64,000 nucleotides of DNA, taken from assembly GCF_001936625.1 (NCBI RefSeq), contig NZ_MSDU01000003.1:1-64000 (forward strand). Reading direction: 5' to 3'. Of this stretch, positions 56,232-64,000 are shown piece after piece; position 1 is the first letter of the stretch; each line of letters begins with the position of its first letter. A program made the position numbers and the translations under genes. This DNA comes from Domibacillus antri. GTDB taxonomy: Bacteria; Bacillota; Bacilli; Bacillales; Domibacillaceae. The notes under the pieces are model-generated. The model saw nothing but the letters and a program-made list of their open reading frames with translations. It searched no databases and was not told where the DNA came from.

Positions 56232-56518
56232 CAAAAAGCCACACCATCACCATAAGTTTCCTGCCACGTGACGAGGACATTTGGCAATATGTTCAGTTAA
56301 AAAAAGAATCCTCTAATTTGAGTGAATACATTCGGAGTTTAATACGAAAAGAAATGAATAGTAACGATTTTTCTTCACCACAGCCAGATGAATCGATTGA
56401 AAAAATTCTTGAGATGTTATCTACTCTCTTGCCAAGTCTTTCTTTTCAACCAGCTAATATTGTTGAAAAAGAAACTGTAAGTGATGAAACAAAAAGTACG
56501 ATACATTCTCTGTTTTAA
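56228..56518 (+). CDS. parR: ParR-like DNA-binding adaptor
   Basis: A 96-residue protein with a ribbon-helix-helix-like N-terminus (HTITISFLPRDEDIWQYVQ, then NLSEYIRSLIRKEM) and a flexible acidic C-terminus, the layout of ParR adaptors that bind the centromere and cap ParM filaments. Its start overlaps the parM stop. Identified mainly by position and fold pattern. Confidence 0.75.
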   Translation: MTKSHTITISFLPRDEDIWQYVQLKKESSNLSEYIRSLIRKEMNSNDFSSPQPDESIEKILEMLSTLLPSLSFQPANIVEKETVSDETKSTIHSLF

Positions 56519-56523
56519 AAGAA

Positions 56524-56549
56524 AAAATGCTGACGCAAATCAGCATTTT
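56524..56549. terminator. terminator between parR and the brxL remnant
   Basis: A 10-bp stem AAAATGCTGA/TCAGCATTTT with a 6-nt loop. It serves the parMR transcript and is usable in both directions. Confidence 0.7.
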
Positions 56550-56569
56550 ACATAAAAATCATCTATCGA

Positions 56570-57073
56570 TTATGAAACCCCCAATGCTTTAAACACAGTA
56601 TCAATAGGATCTGAATAAAAAATGAGCTGGACCTTTATTAACAAATCTGATGGTACAGTTTGAAAATCCACAACGGAGGAAGCTGGAATTAGCACTTTTT
56701 TCGCCCCTGCATCTACACATACCTGTAGAACATTTGCCAACTCTTCTACCTTTTCAATCGTTCCTCCGACAGTCATGTTGCCAAGAACAACGGTGTTTTC
56801 TTGAACTGGTTTTTCCAACGCACCCGAACAAAGACCAATTAATTCAGCAATGGCCAATTGTGATGTTAAGCCAATACCTTGCAAATCAGCAATATGCATA
56901 AGGTAATCTTTTGTCTTAATTGCAATTGTGCCACTAATACTTTTGCTGTTTGCTGTGAAATAACGATAGGCTGTATCCAGACTCTCTTTTACCGCACGAT
57001 TAGAACCGACACCTGACTTTTCAAACTTACCTGACCCAGAAACTATTCCACTACCATCTAATAATTCAACCGA
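56570..57073 (-). pseudogene. brxL: C-terminal remnant of BREX Lon-like protease BrxL
   Basis: About 167 codons in one open frame with no start codon. They match the C-terminal Lon-protease-like part of BrxL: YRYFTANSKSISGTIAIK, LAIAELIGLCSGALEKPVQ, VVLGNMTVGGTIEKVEEL and VFKALGVS at the end. The N-terminal AAA+ region is missing. The frame meets a TGA at 57074-57076, 18 bp from the IS end at 57095. No other BREX gene is seen in the window. Confidence 0.8.
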
Positions 57074-57184
57074 TCAAAACATATTTAACAAAATGGCTCT
57101 GTTAAAGTAAGTTGTTGATATTTGATACTTTCTCGAATTCTTAGTATAATCGTTATAAGAACAAATATTCGGGATTGAGTAAGA

Positions 57185-58213
57185 ATGAGCAAAGCATTTA
57201 GTAATCTATTAAAGCACATTGATAAATTATCACATACGCAAAAAGAACAAGTATATCAATGGGTAAAACGCTATGTTCAACCTTCTGGCTCTGTCGATGG
57301 TCATTTAATCAATGAAATGAGAGAAACTCGTTTTAAAGAAGGATTTGAGTGTACTCATTGTTCATCTGAACACGTTGTTCGGTTCGGAAAATATAATGGT
57401 CGGCAATGCTATCGTTGTAAATGTTGTGGCAAAACTTTTACTGACACAACCAACACCGTCTTGTACCGCACTCGAAAAGGAAACGAATGGATTACATTTG
57501 TTGATTGTATGTTCAAAGGATATTCCCTGCGAAAATCGGCTGAAATCGTTGGGGTTACTTGGGTTACACTTTTTTATTGGAGACACAAACTGCTAAACAC
57601 TTTAAAGCAAATGGATTTTGAACATTTTGAAGGTATCGTTGAAATTGACGAGACCTATTTCCTATACTCTGAAAAGGGAAGACGTGGCATTACTGACCGC
57701 AAACCTCGAAAGCGTGGTGGAAAATCTAAACATAGAGGTATAAGCCACGAACAAGTTTGCGTTCTTGTTGCCAGAGACTGAACAAAAGCAACCGTCTCAA
57801 AAGTTGCTTGTATGGTTCGTATTTTGAAAACAAAAGTCCATACTTTAGTTGGTTCTAAACTGTCTAACGAAAACGTGCTTGTGACCGATGCTTGGAGAGC
57901 CTATAAAACCTACGCGAAAGAAAAAGGATTAGAACATTATCGAATTAAATCAAATGATGGTAAATACGTTATCAAAGGGTTATACCACATTCAAAACGTC
58001 AATGGTCTCCATTCTCGTATGAAACAATGGATAGACCGATTTAAAGGCGTGGCTACAAAATATCTCAACAATTACCTCGCTTGGTTCTTATTTATAGATA
58101 GTCGTAGTAACGAAAGCACTAAACAGTATATTAAAGAACTACTGCTAACATCATTTGTATTTGAAATGACAGATACATATGATAGCTTACGATTATCAAA
58201 ATTCAATGTGTAG
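57185..58213 (+). pseudogene. IS1595-family transposase with internal stop
   Basis: A 342-codon transposase frame interrupted by one TGA at 57779-57781 (after VLVARD). It has an N-terminal zinc ribbon (CTHC..CYRCKCC), then a DDE-type domain. The first Asp is in EIDETYF, the second in VTDAWRAY, and the third position sits in VNGLHSRMK, typical of the ISXO2-like DDN/K group. The frame is otherwise intact, so a single substitution inactivated it. No programmed-frameshift signal is evident. Confidence 0.85.
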
Positions 58214-58265
58214 TCCTTATTCAACTAAAGTTTAGTGCAATAACTTTTATCTTAGGAGGTTGTAA

Positions 58266-58568
58266 ATGAAGAAAATAGGAACGGTTCTATTAATTTTATT
58301 TACTTTTATTGGAATTGGATTTAGCTATATTCAATATAAAAAGTCAAATGTTGAGGAAAGTGTAATTAAGTATCTAACAACAGAAAAGAACATCTCAAAG
58401 AGGGATATTATTTCGAGTGAACCATTTATTGCAAATTTACAAGGAGATAAGAAATGGATGGTCAGTATTAAACTCAAAGATGATGAGAAAACGTATTATT
58501 ATTACAAAAATAAAAATGAAGTTGTTTTGGAATCGTATGTAGAAAACGGAGTAGAACACGTTCAATAA
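58266..58568 (+). CDS. DUF3139-like small membrane-anchored protein (IS passenger)
   Basis: A 100-residue protein with one N-terminal membrane helix (GTVLLILFTFIGIGFSYIQY) and an exported domain with a repetitive YYYYKNKNEV strand, matching the DUF3139 pattern. The function is unknown. GGAGG lies before the ATG. It lies between the transposase and the right inverted repeat, so it travels with the IS. Confidence 0.7.
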   Translation: MKKIGTVLLILFTFIGIGFSYIQYKKSNVEESVIKYLTTEKNISKRDIISSEPFIANLQGDKKWMVSIKLKDDEKTYYYYKNKNEVVLESYVENGVEHVQ

Positions 58569-58689
58569 AAAGGCTAATTAAAGAACGGGGGAAACCTTGA
58601 TAAATGGGGTTTCCCCTAATTATTATGCAAATATCAACATTGAGATTTAACAGAGCCTTTCTTATAGGTCGTGGTAGAAGTTGCCCTTC

Positions 58690-58960
58690 CTGAAATCTCA
58701 CATATGGCGCTATGGTTGAACCTCAAATGCACCTATCAGTAGAGTTTGCTCTACATCATAACTGGTAGCTTGATCATCATTATATCCTACTGATAGGAAA
58801 TGTCATCTTTCGCCCTATATGAAATTTCGCATGTAGACCTATTATATATCCTATACATTGTCTATCATAACTCTCGTTCTACATGAAAGGTGGGATTTTG
58901 ATATATAACATATCCTATTGATAGACTATGTTGTCTTTAGCTCTACATAATAGGTCATAG
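58690..58960. repeat. degenerate 64-bp-period tandem repeats
   Basis: ATATCCTA recurs at 58782, 58846 and 58910, and CTACATGAAA-like blocks at 58751, 58815, 58879 and 58943, each exactly 64 bp apart. About 44 bp of each unit is related (roughly two-thirds identity between the best pair) and the rest diverges. CCTATCAGTAG and its exact complement CTACTGATAGG form a further inverted pair at 58732 and 58787. The stretch is AT-rich and lies in a 500-bp gap without genes. An iteron or origin region is possible. Confidence 0.65.
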
Positions 58961-59054
58961 TTCAATTCTAATTAGTTCTTATTTTATTCATACTTTTTCA
59001 TAACTAATCTAACTAACTCATACTTATTATGAATTGATAGATACATTAGAACAT

Positions 59055-59094
59055 AAAAAAGAGAAGGGGAGGGGTGTCCCATCCTTCTCTTTTT
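59055..59094 (-). terminator. terminator after the large exported protein gene
   Basis: A stem AAAGAGAAGG/CCTTCTCTTT with a GC-rich loop and T runs on the minus strand, directly before the end of the coding region. Confidence 0.75.
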
Positions 59095-59095
59095 A

Positions 59096-62056
59096 TTATT
59101 GCACAATGTGTGTTTTCAAGTCATCCAAGTAAGAGCCTTTAACTTCGATTGTGACGTTTTTAATGTCACAAAGCTCTCGTGGTGTGTAAGGCTTGTCGGG
59201 TGAACCATAGAACGGTTCTGTTTCAATACGCACATTGTAGTTACCATCTTTTGTATTCTCGTTGATATACACTTTTCGTTCAGGGTTATTAATGACTGTT
59301 CGTGGCTCTAAATCATACGTTGTTGTATTGTTGTACCACGAACCTGTTTTAGAACCGTCAAGCTCAAGAGCAATCGGTTTACCCATATCATCGACCATAG
59401 GCATTGTAATCTTTAATCGAGCGGAAGAATCTACCCATGAGTAACCAGGAGAGACGTGTCTACCTGACCAGAATCCATTGTCGTATGGCTTTGGTGTGTC
59501 GTTGTACGTATTCGTCTTGTAGCTTGTCACTACTTTAAGCTCGAATCCGTATCCTGCTTTAATCGTACCCTTCGTAGATAGTAAATCTACCCATCCACCT
59601 TGTTTATCCGTTGTATACTTGCTACGGAACAAGATTTTTTCGACTTTGTGACGTTCATAGAAGCTCACAGTAGGGTATTCATAACGCCAGTTCTTGTCAT
59701 AATGTGTATGAGAGCCAGAATAGTTTCCTTCTGAATCATATACTGAATGACTCCAAATGTAGCCTGTCCAGTAGGATAATGTAAAGGTCGTATTCCAGTA
59801 GTTTGAAGTGTGAACTGCTGGACAGTAAAAGCTGTCTGCATTTCGTTTCAAATGAACTCGGTCAAAACCAATGTTATCTGTATACGGATTTACTTCCTTA
59901 CCGTAAGCATCACGTTTTACCTCAATATATTTACGTGGGGCAGGGTTCGCCTCCACTTGTACAATGTGTTCTCCTTCTCCAAGTGATAGGGGAGGGAGGA
60001 TGCGAGAAATTTTCATTGTCTTCAAGGATTGAACAGGGACAGTTTCAGTTTTCACAATTTTTCCGTCAATTGTGTAAACAAGAGGGATGTCCTTATTTTT
60101 CTTGTCATAATTGAAGTTAGTCAAGTTGAAGTTCACTGTATATTGAACTGATTTTTTGCTTTGTGTTTTTCCTAACCAAACGGTTCCGGGTTTCGCAACA
60201 AAGTTGCTGACCACAATATTGTCAGGGTTCACTAAGCAAGGTGGTTTTGCCACGTCATCAGCAGGATTTCCGTTCAGACCGCTGTTCGCCCATTTAGAAG
60301 GGATACTGGCTTGTGTACACATTTTAGGAACTCTTGGTGTGATTCCAGCCCAAAAGACTGCATAATCGCCTGGTTTTTTCAGTTTGCCATCTGGAATAGG
60401 TTTGCCATATTTATCGTACACACCTTCATAGCTGTAAGTTTGATTCGTAGTAACCGTTTTTGTGTCAGTTAATTTGATTTTCAAATCCGCACCGTCAACA
60501 GGCATTGTGCCGTCTGTTTTGGTTACTCGGTATTTAACAAACATATCGTAGTTTGGCGTTACATAATCAACAAGATTTTTCTCCATATCATAGTAACCGT
60601 CAAACTTTACACCTAAGTTTTCAGGAGCAATCTCCAAGATGATAGAGGATTCATCATCATATTGGTTCGTATTGTAGCCTTCTGTAAAGAATTGACCAGG
60701 AATACGAGCGTTAAACTGAACTTTATCTTTTGGTTTAGCCGTTGTTGGAACAGTAAACGTGTAAGAGAAATGAGCTGTACCACCAGATTTTAAATTGTTC
60801 TGGTTTGGTGCATCTGCTGTATCCTTATATTTAGGAGTTGAATATCCAGTGGCTAATCCAATTGTGTCATCATAAGAGTACATATGCTCTAATTGGATTG
60901 GCATGTCCTTAATGTCTTTCTTAACATGAGGCATATTCTTAACGTCTACTTCAATACGATACGTTTCTCCTTTACGAACCGAAGGGCTGTTAATCTTCAC
61001 GTTTGCATCCACTTTATAATAGTCAGTTGTGTTTCTTGTTTGTCTTGCGACTAACTTATTCTCACTATCATAAATTTTATAATCGACTAAACGCAAGTTT
61101 GGTTGCTTTGCTGGTTCTGTAATAAAGGTTTTATACCAAGGCTTTGAGCCATGCCAACCAAGCCATATACCTGTCTCGGTTTCAGGATTAGACATGAGAC
61201 GGAGACGTTTCGCCCAATAGTTTGCATTTCCTACTTTTGCAAACCCTGGATATTGAGGTAAAAAGTATTTTTTAATATACTCAACCTTTCTATCCATGTC
61301 GTTAAGTCTGTCATCACCACCAAAAGCGTTAATGCTATAACTTTTAGTCCATGAATATTCAATCCAGTTTCTATGTGCCCAGTAATAGTCAATTTTACTT
61401 TTTGTTTTTAAATTTTTCCTTGAATTAGACACTTCATCATCTGGAAAATAAGGGTTTCCTACAGCAGAACCATATTGAGTATAGCCAAGAAAACGCCATT
61501 CATACTTCTTATTTTTAAACGCTCCATATTTAATGGTTTGTGTGCCAGTATTTTTTCCTTGATATCTTCCAGTCCACGGGTCAATCGCTCCATATTTAAG
61601 GTTTTCTCGGTAGGCTTGGCGGCTGGCTTCATTTACAATATAATTCCCACCATTTATAGCCGTCTGCCTATTTTCGAGCATTAAACTTAAATCATGTTCC
61701 TTTAATGGTCTATCCATGTAATCCCTTGGCACAACTGAATACCAGACAAATCCACCAGGTAGTTTTCTGTTTTCAGGGAAGTATACTTCTCTATACAAAT
61801 CAACTATTCCTCTTGACTGATAGAATCTGGATTGTGGACTCCCAGCACCATTATTAAAGCCTGGATTAAACTTTATGGACATGACGGTTTCTCCATCTTC
61901 CGAATAAGATGTCTCATGTATTAAAGCACCATTGTTACTGCTCCCACCACCAAATCCAATTGCATTAGACTCAATAGTAGTAACATGTGAAATCAATCCT
62001 AATGATCCAACGCCCGCAAGTGCAGTATATATCCCATATTTAGTTCTTTTTTTCAC
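59096..62056 (-). CDS. large exported surface protein of unknown family
   Basis: A 986-residue protein with a signal peptide (VKKRTKYGIYTALAGVGSLGLISH, cleavage likely near ESNA). The mature part is rich in Tyr, Asn, Lys and Pro and seems built of beta-sandwich domains (YRIEVDVKNMPHV, TAHFSYTFTVPTTAKPKDKVQF, TVNFNLTNFNYDKKNKDIPLVY). It has few cysteines and no LPXTG motif. GGAGG 7 nt before a GTG at 62056 marks the start. I do not recognise it. Its partner upstream on the same strand is an SLH-domain protein, so both may act at the cell surface. Confidence 0.78.
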   Translation of the reverse strand: MKKRTKYGIYTALAGVGSLGLISHVTTIESNAIGFGGGSSNNGALIHETSYSEDGETVMSIKFNPGFNNGAGSPQSRFYQSRGIVDLYREVYFPENRKLPGGFVWYSVVPRDYMDRPLKEHDLSLMLENRQTAINGGNYIVNEASRQAYRENLKYGAIDPWTGRYQGKNTGTQTIKYGAFKNKKYEWRFLGYTQYGSAVGNPYFPDDEVSNSRKNLKTKSKIDYYWAHRNWIEYSWTKSYSINAFGGDDRLNDMDRKVEYIKKYFLPQYPGFAKVGNANYWAKRLRLMSNPETETGIWLGWHGSKPWYKTFITEPAKQPNLRLVDYKIYDSENKLVARQTRNTTDYYKVDANVKINSPSVRKGETYRIEVDVKNMPHVKKDIKDMPIQLEHMYSYDDTIGLATGYSTPKYKDTADAPNQNNLKSGGTAHFSYTFTVPTTAKPKDKVQFNARIPGQFFTEGYNTNQYDDESSIILEIAPENLGVKFDGYYDMEKNLVDYVTPNYDMFVKYRVTKTDGTMPVDGADLKIKLTDTKTVTTNQTYSYEGVYDKYGKPIPDGKLKKPGDYAVFWAGITPRVPKMCTQASIPSKWANSGLNGNPADDVAKPPCLVNPDNIVVSNFVAKPGTVWLGKTQSKKSVQYTVNFNLTNFNYDKKNKDIPLVYTIDGKIVKTETVPVQSLKTMKISRILPPLSLGEGEHIVQVEANPAPRKYIEVKRDAYGKEVNPYTDNIGFDRVHLKRNADSFYCPAVHTSNYWNTTFTLSYWTGYIWSHSVYDSEGNYSGSHTHYDKNWRYEYPTVSFYERHKVEKILFRSKYTTDKQGGWVDLLSTKGTIKAGYGFELKVVTSYKTNTYNDTPKPYDNGFWSGRHVSPGYSWVDSSARLKITMPMVDDMGKPIALELDGSKTGSWYNNTTTYDLEPRTVINNPERKVYINENTKDGNYNVRIETEPFYGSPDKPYTPRELCDIKNVTIEVKGSYLDDLKTHIVQ

Positions 62057-62185
62057 TTCGTTACCTCCTTTTCGAAAGATTATAGTCAAATGTTACTTTA
62101 TTTTTCACTTTAAACAAATAGATTTCATGTTCTATATTGCTCAATAAGTTTATGTATTATATTCATTGAAAAAGAAAATATAAAA

Positions 62186-62216
62186 AGACCTTCGCTAAAA
62201 GCGAAGGTCTTTAAAA
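62186..62216 (-). terminator. terminator after the SLH protein gene
   Basis: A 12-bp stem AAAGACCTTCGC/GCGAAGGTCTTT with a 5-nt loop and TTTTTA on the minus strand. Confidence 0.9.
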
Positions 62217-62217
62217 C

Positions 62218-63291
62218 TTATTTCTTTTTACCAACTTCAAGGTAGACGCTTGCATCTGCTGGACTATATGAAGCCTTGACGGTTCTTCCGTTTGCAGTAA
62301 ACCGCTCTGGAATGTCATTGTTCTCGAAATAGTTCCACACACGCTGTGCGTCCGCTCCGAAGTACAGCTTGAACAGCTCTTTGGAAACAATTGGGATTCG
62401 GTAGCCTTCAGCAAGACCAGTATCACGCCACATATAGAATTTTATTCCTGCTTCAAAAGGAGCATCAGTACCCTGACCAACTACTTGAATAGCACCTGTT
62501 TTACCTTTAATAGAATACATTCTACCACCATCAGCAAAACCAAGTTCATCTTGTAGAGTAGCCAAGTTAGTTGCATGGTCAGGACTCCAAGTTGACTCCA
62601 ACACCGGAGCTGTCCAACCATCAGGATATACTTTACCCGTTGGTTCAGTTGATACAGGTGGGGTAGGGGTGGTGCGATAAGATTCATCCAAGGTTCTTGC
62701 CATCATGACAGCAAACTGCACTCGTGACAGATAATCAACACCACCAAACGTTCCATTCGAATACCCCATTGTGACTTGATTTTTAGCCAATCCCTGCACA
62801 TATGGATACGCCCAATGCGTTTTCGGAATGTCCGAAAATTGTTCATTTGATGTTCCTGTTAAATCATAGGCGAGAGAGAGAATTTTTGCCATTTGAGCGC
62901 GAGTTAACACGCCATTCGGGTCAAAGACTTTTTCGCCTTTTGCATTTACTTTTCCACTAATAATGCCAAGTTCAACCGCTTTTGCCACTTCATTGTACCC
63001 GCTTCTGCCAGGTTTTACATCGGCAAATCCAGGGTTTGGAACATTAGAGAAATCTTTAATTCCTTTTTCACGTAACATCATTTGAACAGCTTGCAGTCGA
63101 GTAATAGATTTTCCAGGCTTGAAATCGCCATCCTGATACCCGTAGATGATTTCTTTACCTGTTAGGAATTGAACTTCATTGTATGCCCAATGAGATGTAG
63201 GCACGTCTTTGAATTTGGTTTGTGCAAGTGTCTCCGAACTCAGAACCACAACGAATGCAAGAGCTATGAGACCTGAAAGAACCTTTTTCAT
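62218..63291 (-). CDS. S-layer homology (SLH) domain protein
   Basis: A 357-residue exported protein with a signal peptide (cleavage near TLAQ) and three SLH modules (about 26-85, 86-148 and 150-205), marked by FKDVPTSHWAYNEVQFL, FADVKPGRSGYNEVAKAV and FSDIPKTHWAYPYVQGL. SLH triplets bind pyruvylated cell-wall polymer. A Thr/Pro linker follows, then an unrecognised C-terminal domain of about 140 residues. It is a surface protein carried by the mobile element. Confidence 0.9.
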   Translation of the reverse strand: MKKVLSGLIALAFVVVLSSETLAQTKFKDVPTSHWAYNEVQFLTGKEIIYGYQDGDFKPGKSITRLQAVQMMLREKGIKDFSNVPNPGFADVKPGRSGYNEVAKAVELGIISGKVNAKGEKVFDPNGVLTRAQMAKILSLAYDLTGTSNEQFSDIPKTHWAYPYVQGLAKNQVTMGYSNGTFGGVDYLSRVQFAVMMARTLDESYRTTPTPPVSTEPTGKVYPDGWTAPVLESTWSPDHATNLATLQDELGFADGGRMYSIKGKTGAIQVVGQGTDAPFEAGIKFYMWRDTGLAEGYRIPIVSKELFKLYFGADAQRVWNYFENNDIPERFTANGRTVKASYSPADASVYLEVGKKK

Positions 63292-63530
63292 TGATGCATT
63301 TCCTCGTTTCCTGTAGTGAATTTGAATACATTACCGATTATCAAACATGCTCCCTGTTTCATACAGTAAGATAATTGTCACAGAATCTGTGTTATAAATA
63401 GAAGGTCACATAGTCTGGTAGTCAAGAAAATATACCCATATACAAGCTAATTTTACCATATTCCACCTCTAAGAAACGATTACTTTTCAACTAAATAATC
63501 TATTCAACATTATTCGACATCATCTGCATA

Positions 63531-63710
63531 CTATAAGTTGATATCTTCTCGACATATTCCTATTTTCAATAAACACTCCATGTTTAAACTGACCTCTTCA
63601 AAGTTCCTGTATGACTCCCCACTCCAAAAATTCAACGTCATCTCTTTCGAATCATCAGAAGAATTGACCACGACATGAACATTTTTCAGCATTTTGTAGT
63701 ATTTGGTCAT
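63531..63710 (-). CDS. 59-residue protein of unknown function
   Basis: The frame begins MTKYYKMLKNVHVVVNSSDD and ends CREDINL. AAGGAG lies 8 nt before the ATG, so it is likely translated. It is the last of three short, closely packed minus-strand genes at the right edge. No family recognised. Confidence 0.65.
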   Translation of the reverse strand: MTKYYKMLKNVHVVVNSSDDSKEMTLNFWSGESYRNFEEVSLNMECLLKIGICREDINL

Positions 63711-63726
63711 ACCATAGACTCCTTTG

Positions 63727-63858
63727 TCAGTTCGTCAACATCGCATTGTTTATCAGCAGATTCATTGTGTCGATGCACTCTCTTTGGTTTATATCGGAGT
63801 CTGTTTCCAAAACCATACGCAATAGCTTCACATAGTACGAGAGCTGGTCATCATTCAA
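63727..63858 (-). CDS. possible 43-residue protein
   Basis: The frame reads LNDDQLSYYVKLLRMVLETD after a TTG that overlaps the stop codon of the preceding small gene. This suggests translational coupling; no clear ribosome site of its own. Amphipathic helices are likely. It ends 16 bp before the next small gene. No family recognised. Confidence 0.5.
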   Translation of the reverse strand: MNDDQLSYYVKLLRMVLETDSDINQRECIDTMNLLINNAMLTN

Positions 63859-63923
63859 GAATCCATAACAACCTGTTCCAATTCATCAAGAACGCTGTTG
63901 AATTGCGTGTTCAAAGTTTCCAT
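63855..63923 (-). CDS. possible 22-residue leader-like peptide
   Basis: METLNTQFNSVLDELEQVVM plus two residues, with GGAGGGAATGTG before the ATG. It overlaps the start of the next small frame. It could be a true small protein or a translational leader. The 77 bases to the right edge hold nothing complete. Confidence 0.5.
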   Translation of the reverse strand: METLNTQFNSVLDELEQVVMDS

Positions 63924-64000
63924 CACATTCCCTCCAATATTGTCTGTTTTACTTGTCCCGACCTAATAGAAAGTCGACATTCATGCTGTTCTCCACCAGA

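Larger units (their letters stand above)
57095..58657 (+). mobile_element. IS1595-like insertion sequence with passenger gene
   Basis: A 1563-bp element. The ends are inverted repeats beginning GGCTCTGTTAAA, with a second matching block TGTTGATATTTG about 18 nt in. Inside are an ISXO2-type transposase gene broken by a TGA and a small DUF3139 gene. The flanks (AACAAAAT left, TTTCTTAT right) are not a target duplication, so the insertion has been rearranged or one flank was deleted. Confidence 0.85.

Noticed and set aside
57087-58665. 8-bp target-site duplication at the IS
   Set aside because: AACAAAAT on the left and TTTCTTAT on the right do not match.
58690-58960. Possible CRISPR array because of the 64-bp period
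   Set aside because: The units share only about two-thirds identity, no sharp repeat/spacer boundary exists and no cas gene is in the window.

Overview
The window looks like a chromosome segment of a low-to-moderate GC Bacillaceae-type Firmicute. The signs are strong GGAGG-type ribosome binding sites, frequent TTG and GTG starts, a TnrA-type nitrogen regulator, an L-box lysine riboswitch, an Mrp antiporter operon and a yclNOPQ-type siderophore importer. From about 52 kb to the right edge an integrated mobile element with plasmid-like functions takes over.

1-16.4 kb (all minus strand): myo-inositol catabolism. The run iolG-iolC-iolA-iolD-iolE-iolJ-iolB covers inositol oxidation, dehydration, ring cleavage, isomerisation, phosphorylation, aldol cleavage and malonate-semialdehyde oxidation. 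Upstream lie a LacI regulator, a ribose-type (CUT2) ABC importer, two more Gfo/Idh/MocA dehydrogenases and a second LacI regulator. Several promoter gaps carry the same AAGCGCTT-centred palindrome, so this looks like a LacI-controlled inositol regulon using ABC uptake rather than the IolR/IolT arrangement of B. subtilis.

16.5-21.3 kb: a small secreted repeat protein, an OmpR-type two-component pair, and a two-gene operon that joins an RsbQ-like hydrolase to a PAS-GGDEF diguanylate cyclase. 21.6-28.2 kb: a yclNOPQ-like siderophore importer, a MarR regulator and an MMPL exporter with two Fur-like boxes upstream. 28.3-32.7 kb: a minimal flavoprotein, HflX, a DUF302 protein, UppP, an AbrB-like regulator and an MhqD-like hydrolase. 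32.8-38.6 kb: nitrite assimilation (nirB, nirD, two formate/nitrite transporters, and a siroheme methyltransferase interrupted by an amber codon), divergent from tnrA with two TnrA-type boxes between. 38.6-46 kb: a soluble chemoreceptor, a lysine-riboswitch-controlled permease, a sulfonate/nitrate-type ABC importer, a short tyrosine recombinase and a KdpD-like Usp protein. 46.1-51.9 kb: the complete mrpABCDEFG operon.

51.96-64 kb: a fragment matching the 3' end of tmRNA (ssrA) on the minus strand marks a probable attachment site. To its right are a PrimPol-helicase replication protein, a parC-parM-parR type segregation locus, a C-terminal remnant of the BREX protease BrxL, an IS1595-like element with a nonsense-broken transposase and a DUF3139 passenger gene, a set of 64-bp-period repeats, a 986-residue exported protein, an SLH-domain protein and three tiny overlapping ORFs. 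The intact ssrA and the other end of the element should lie beyond the right edge.
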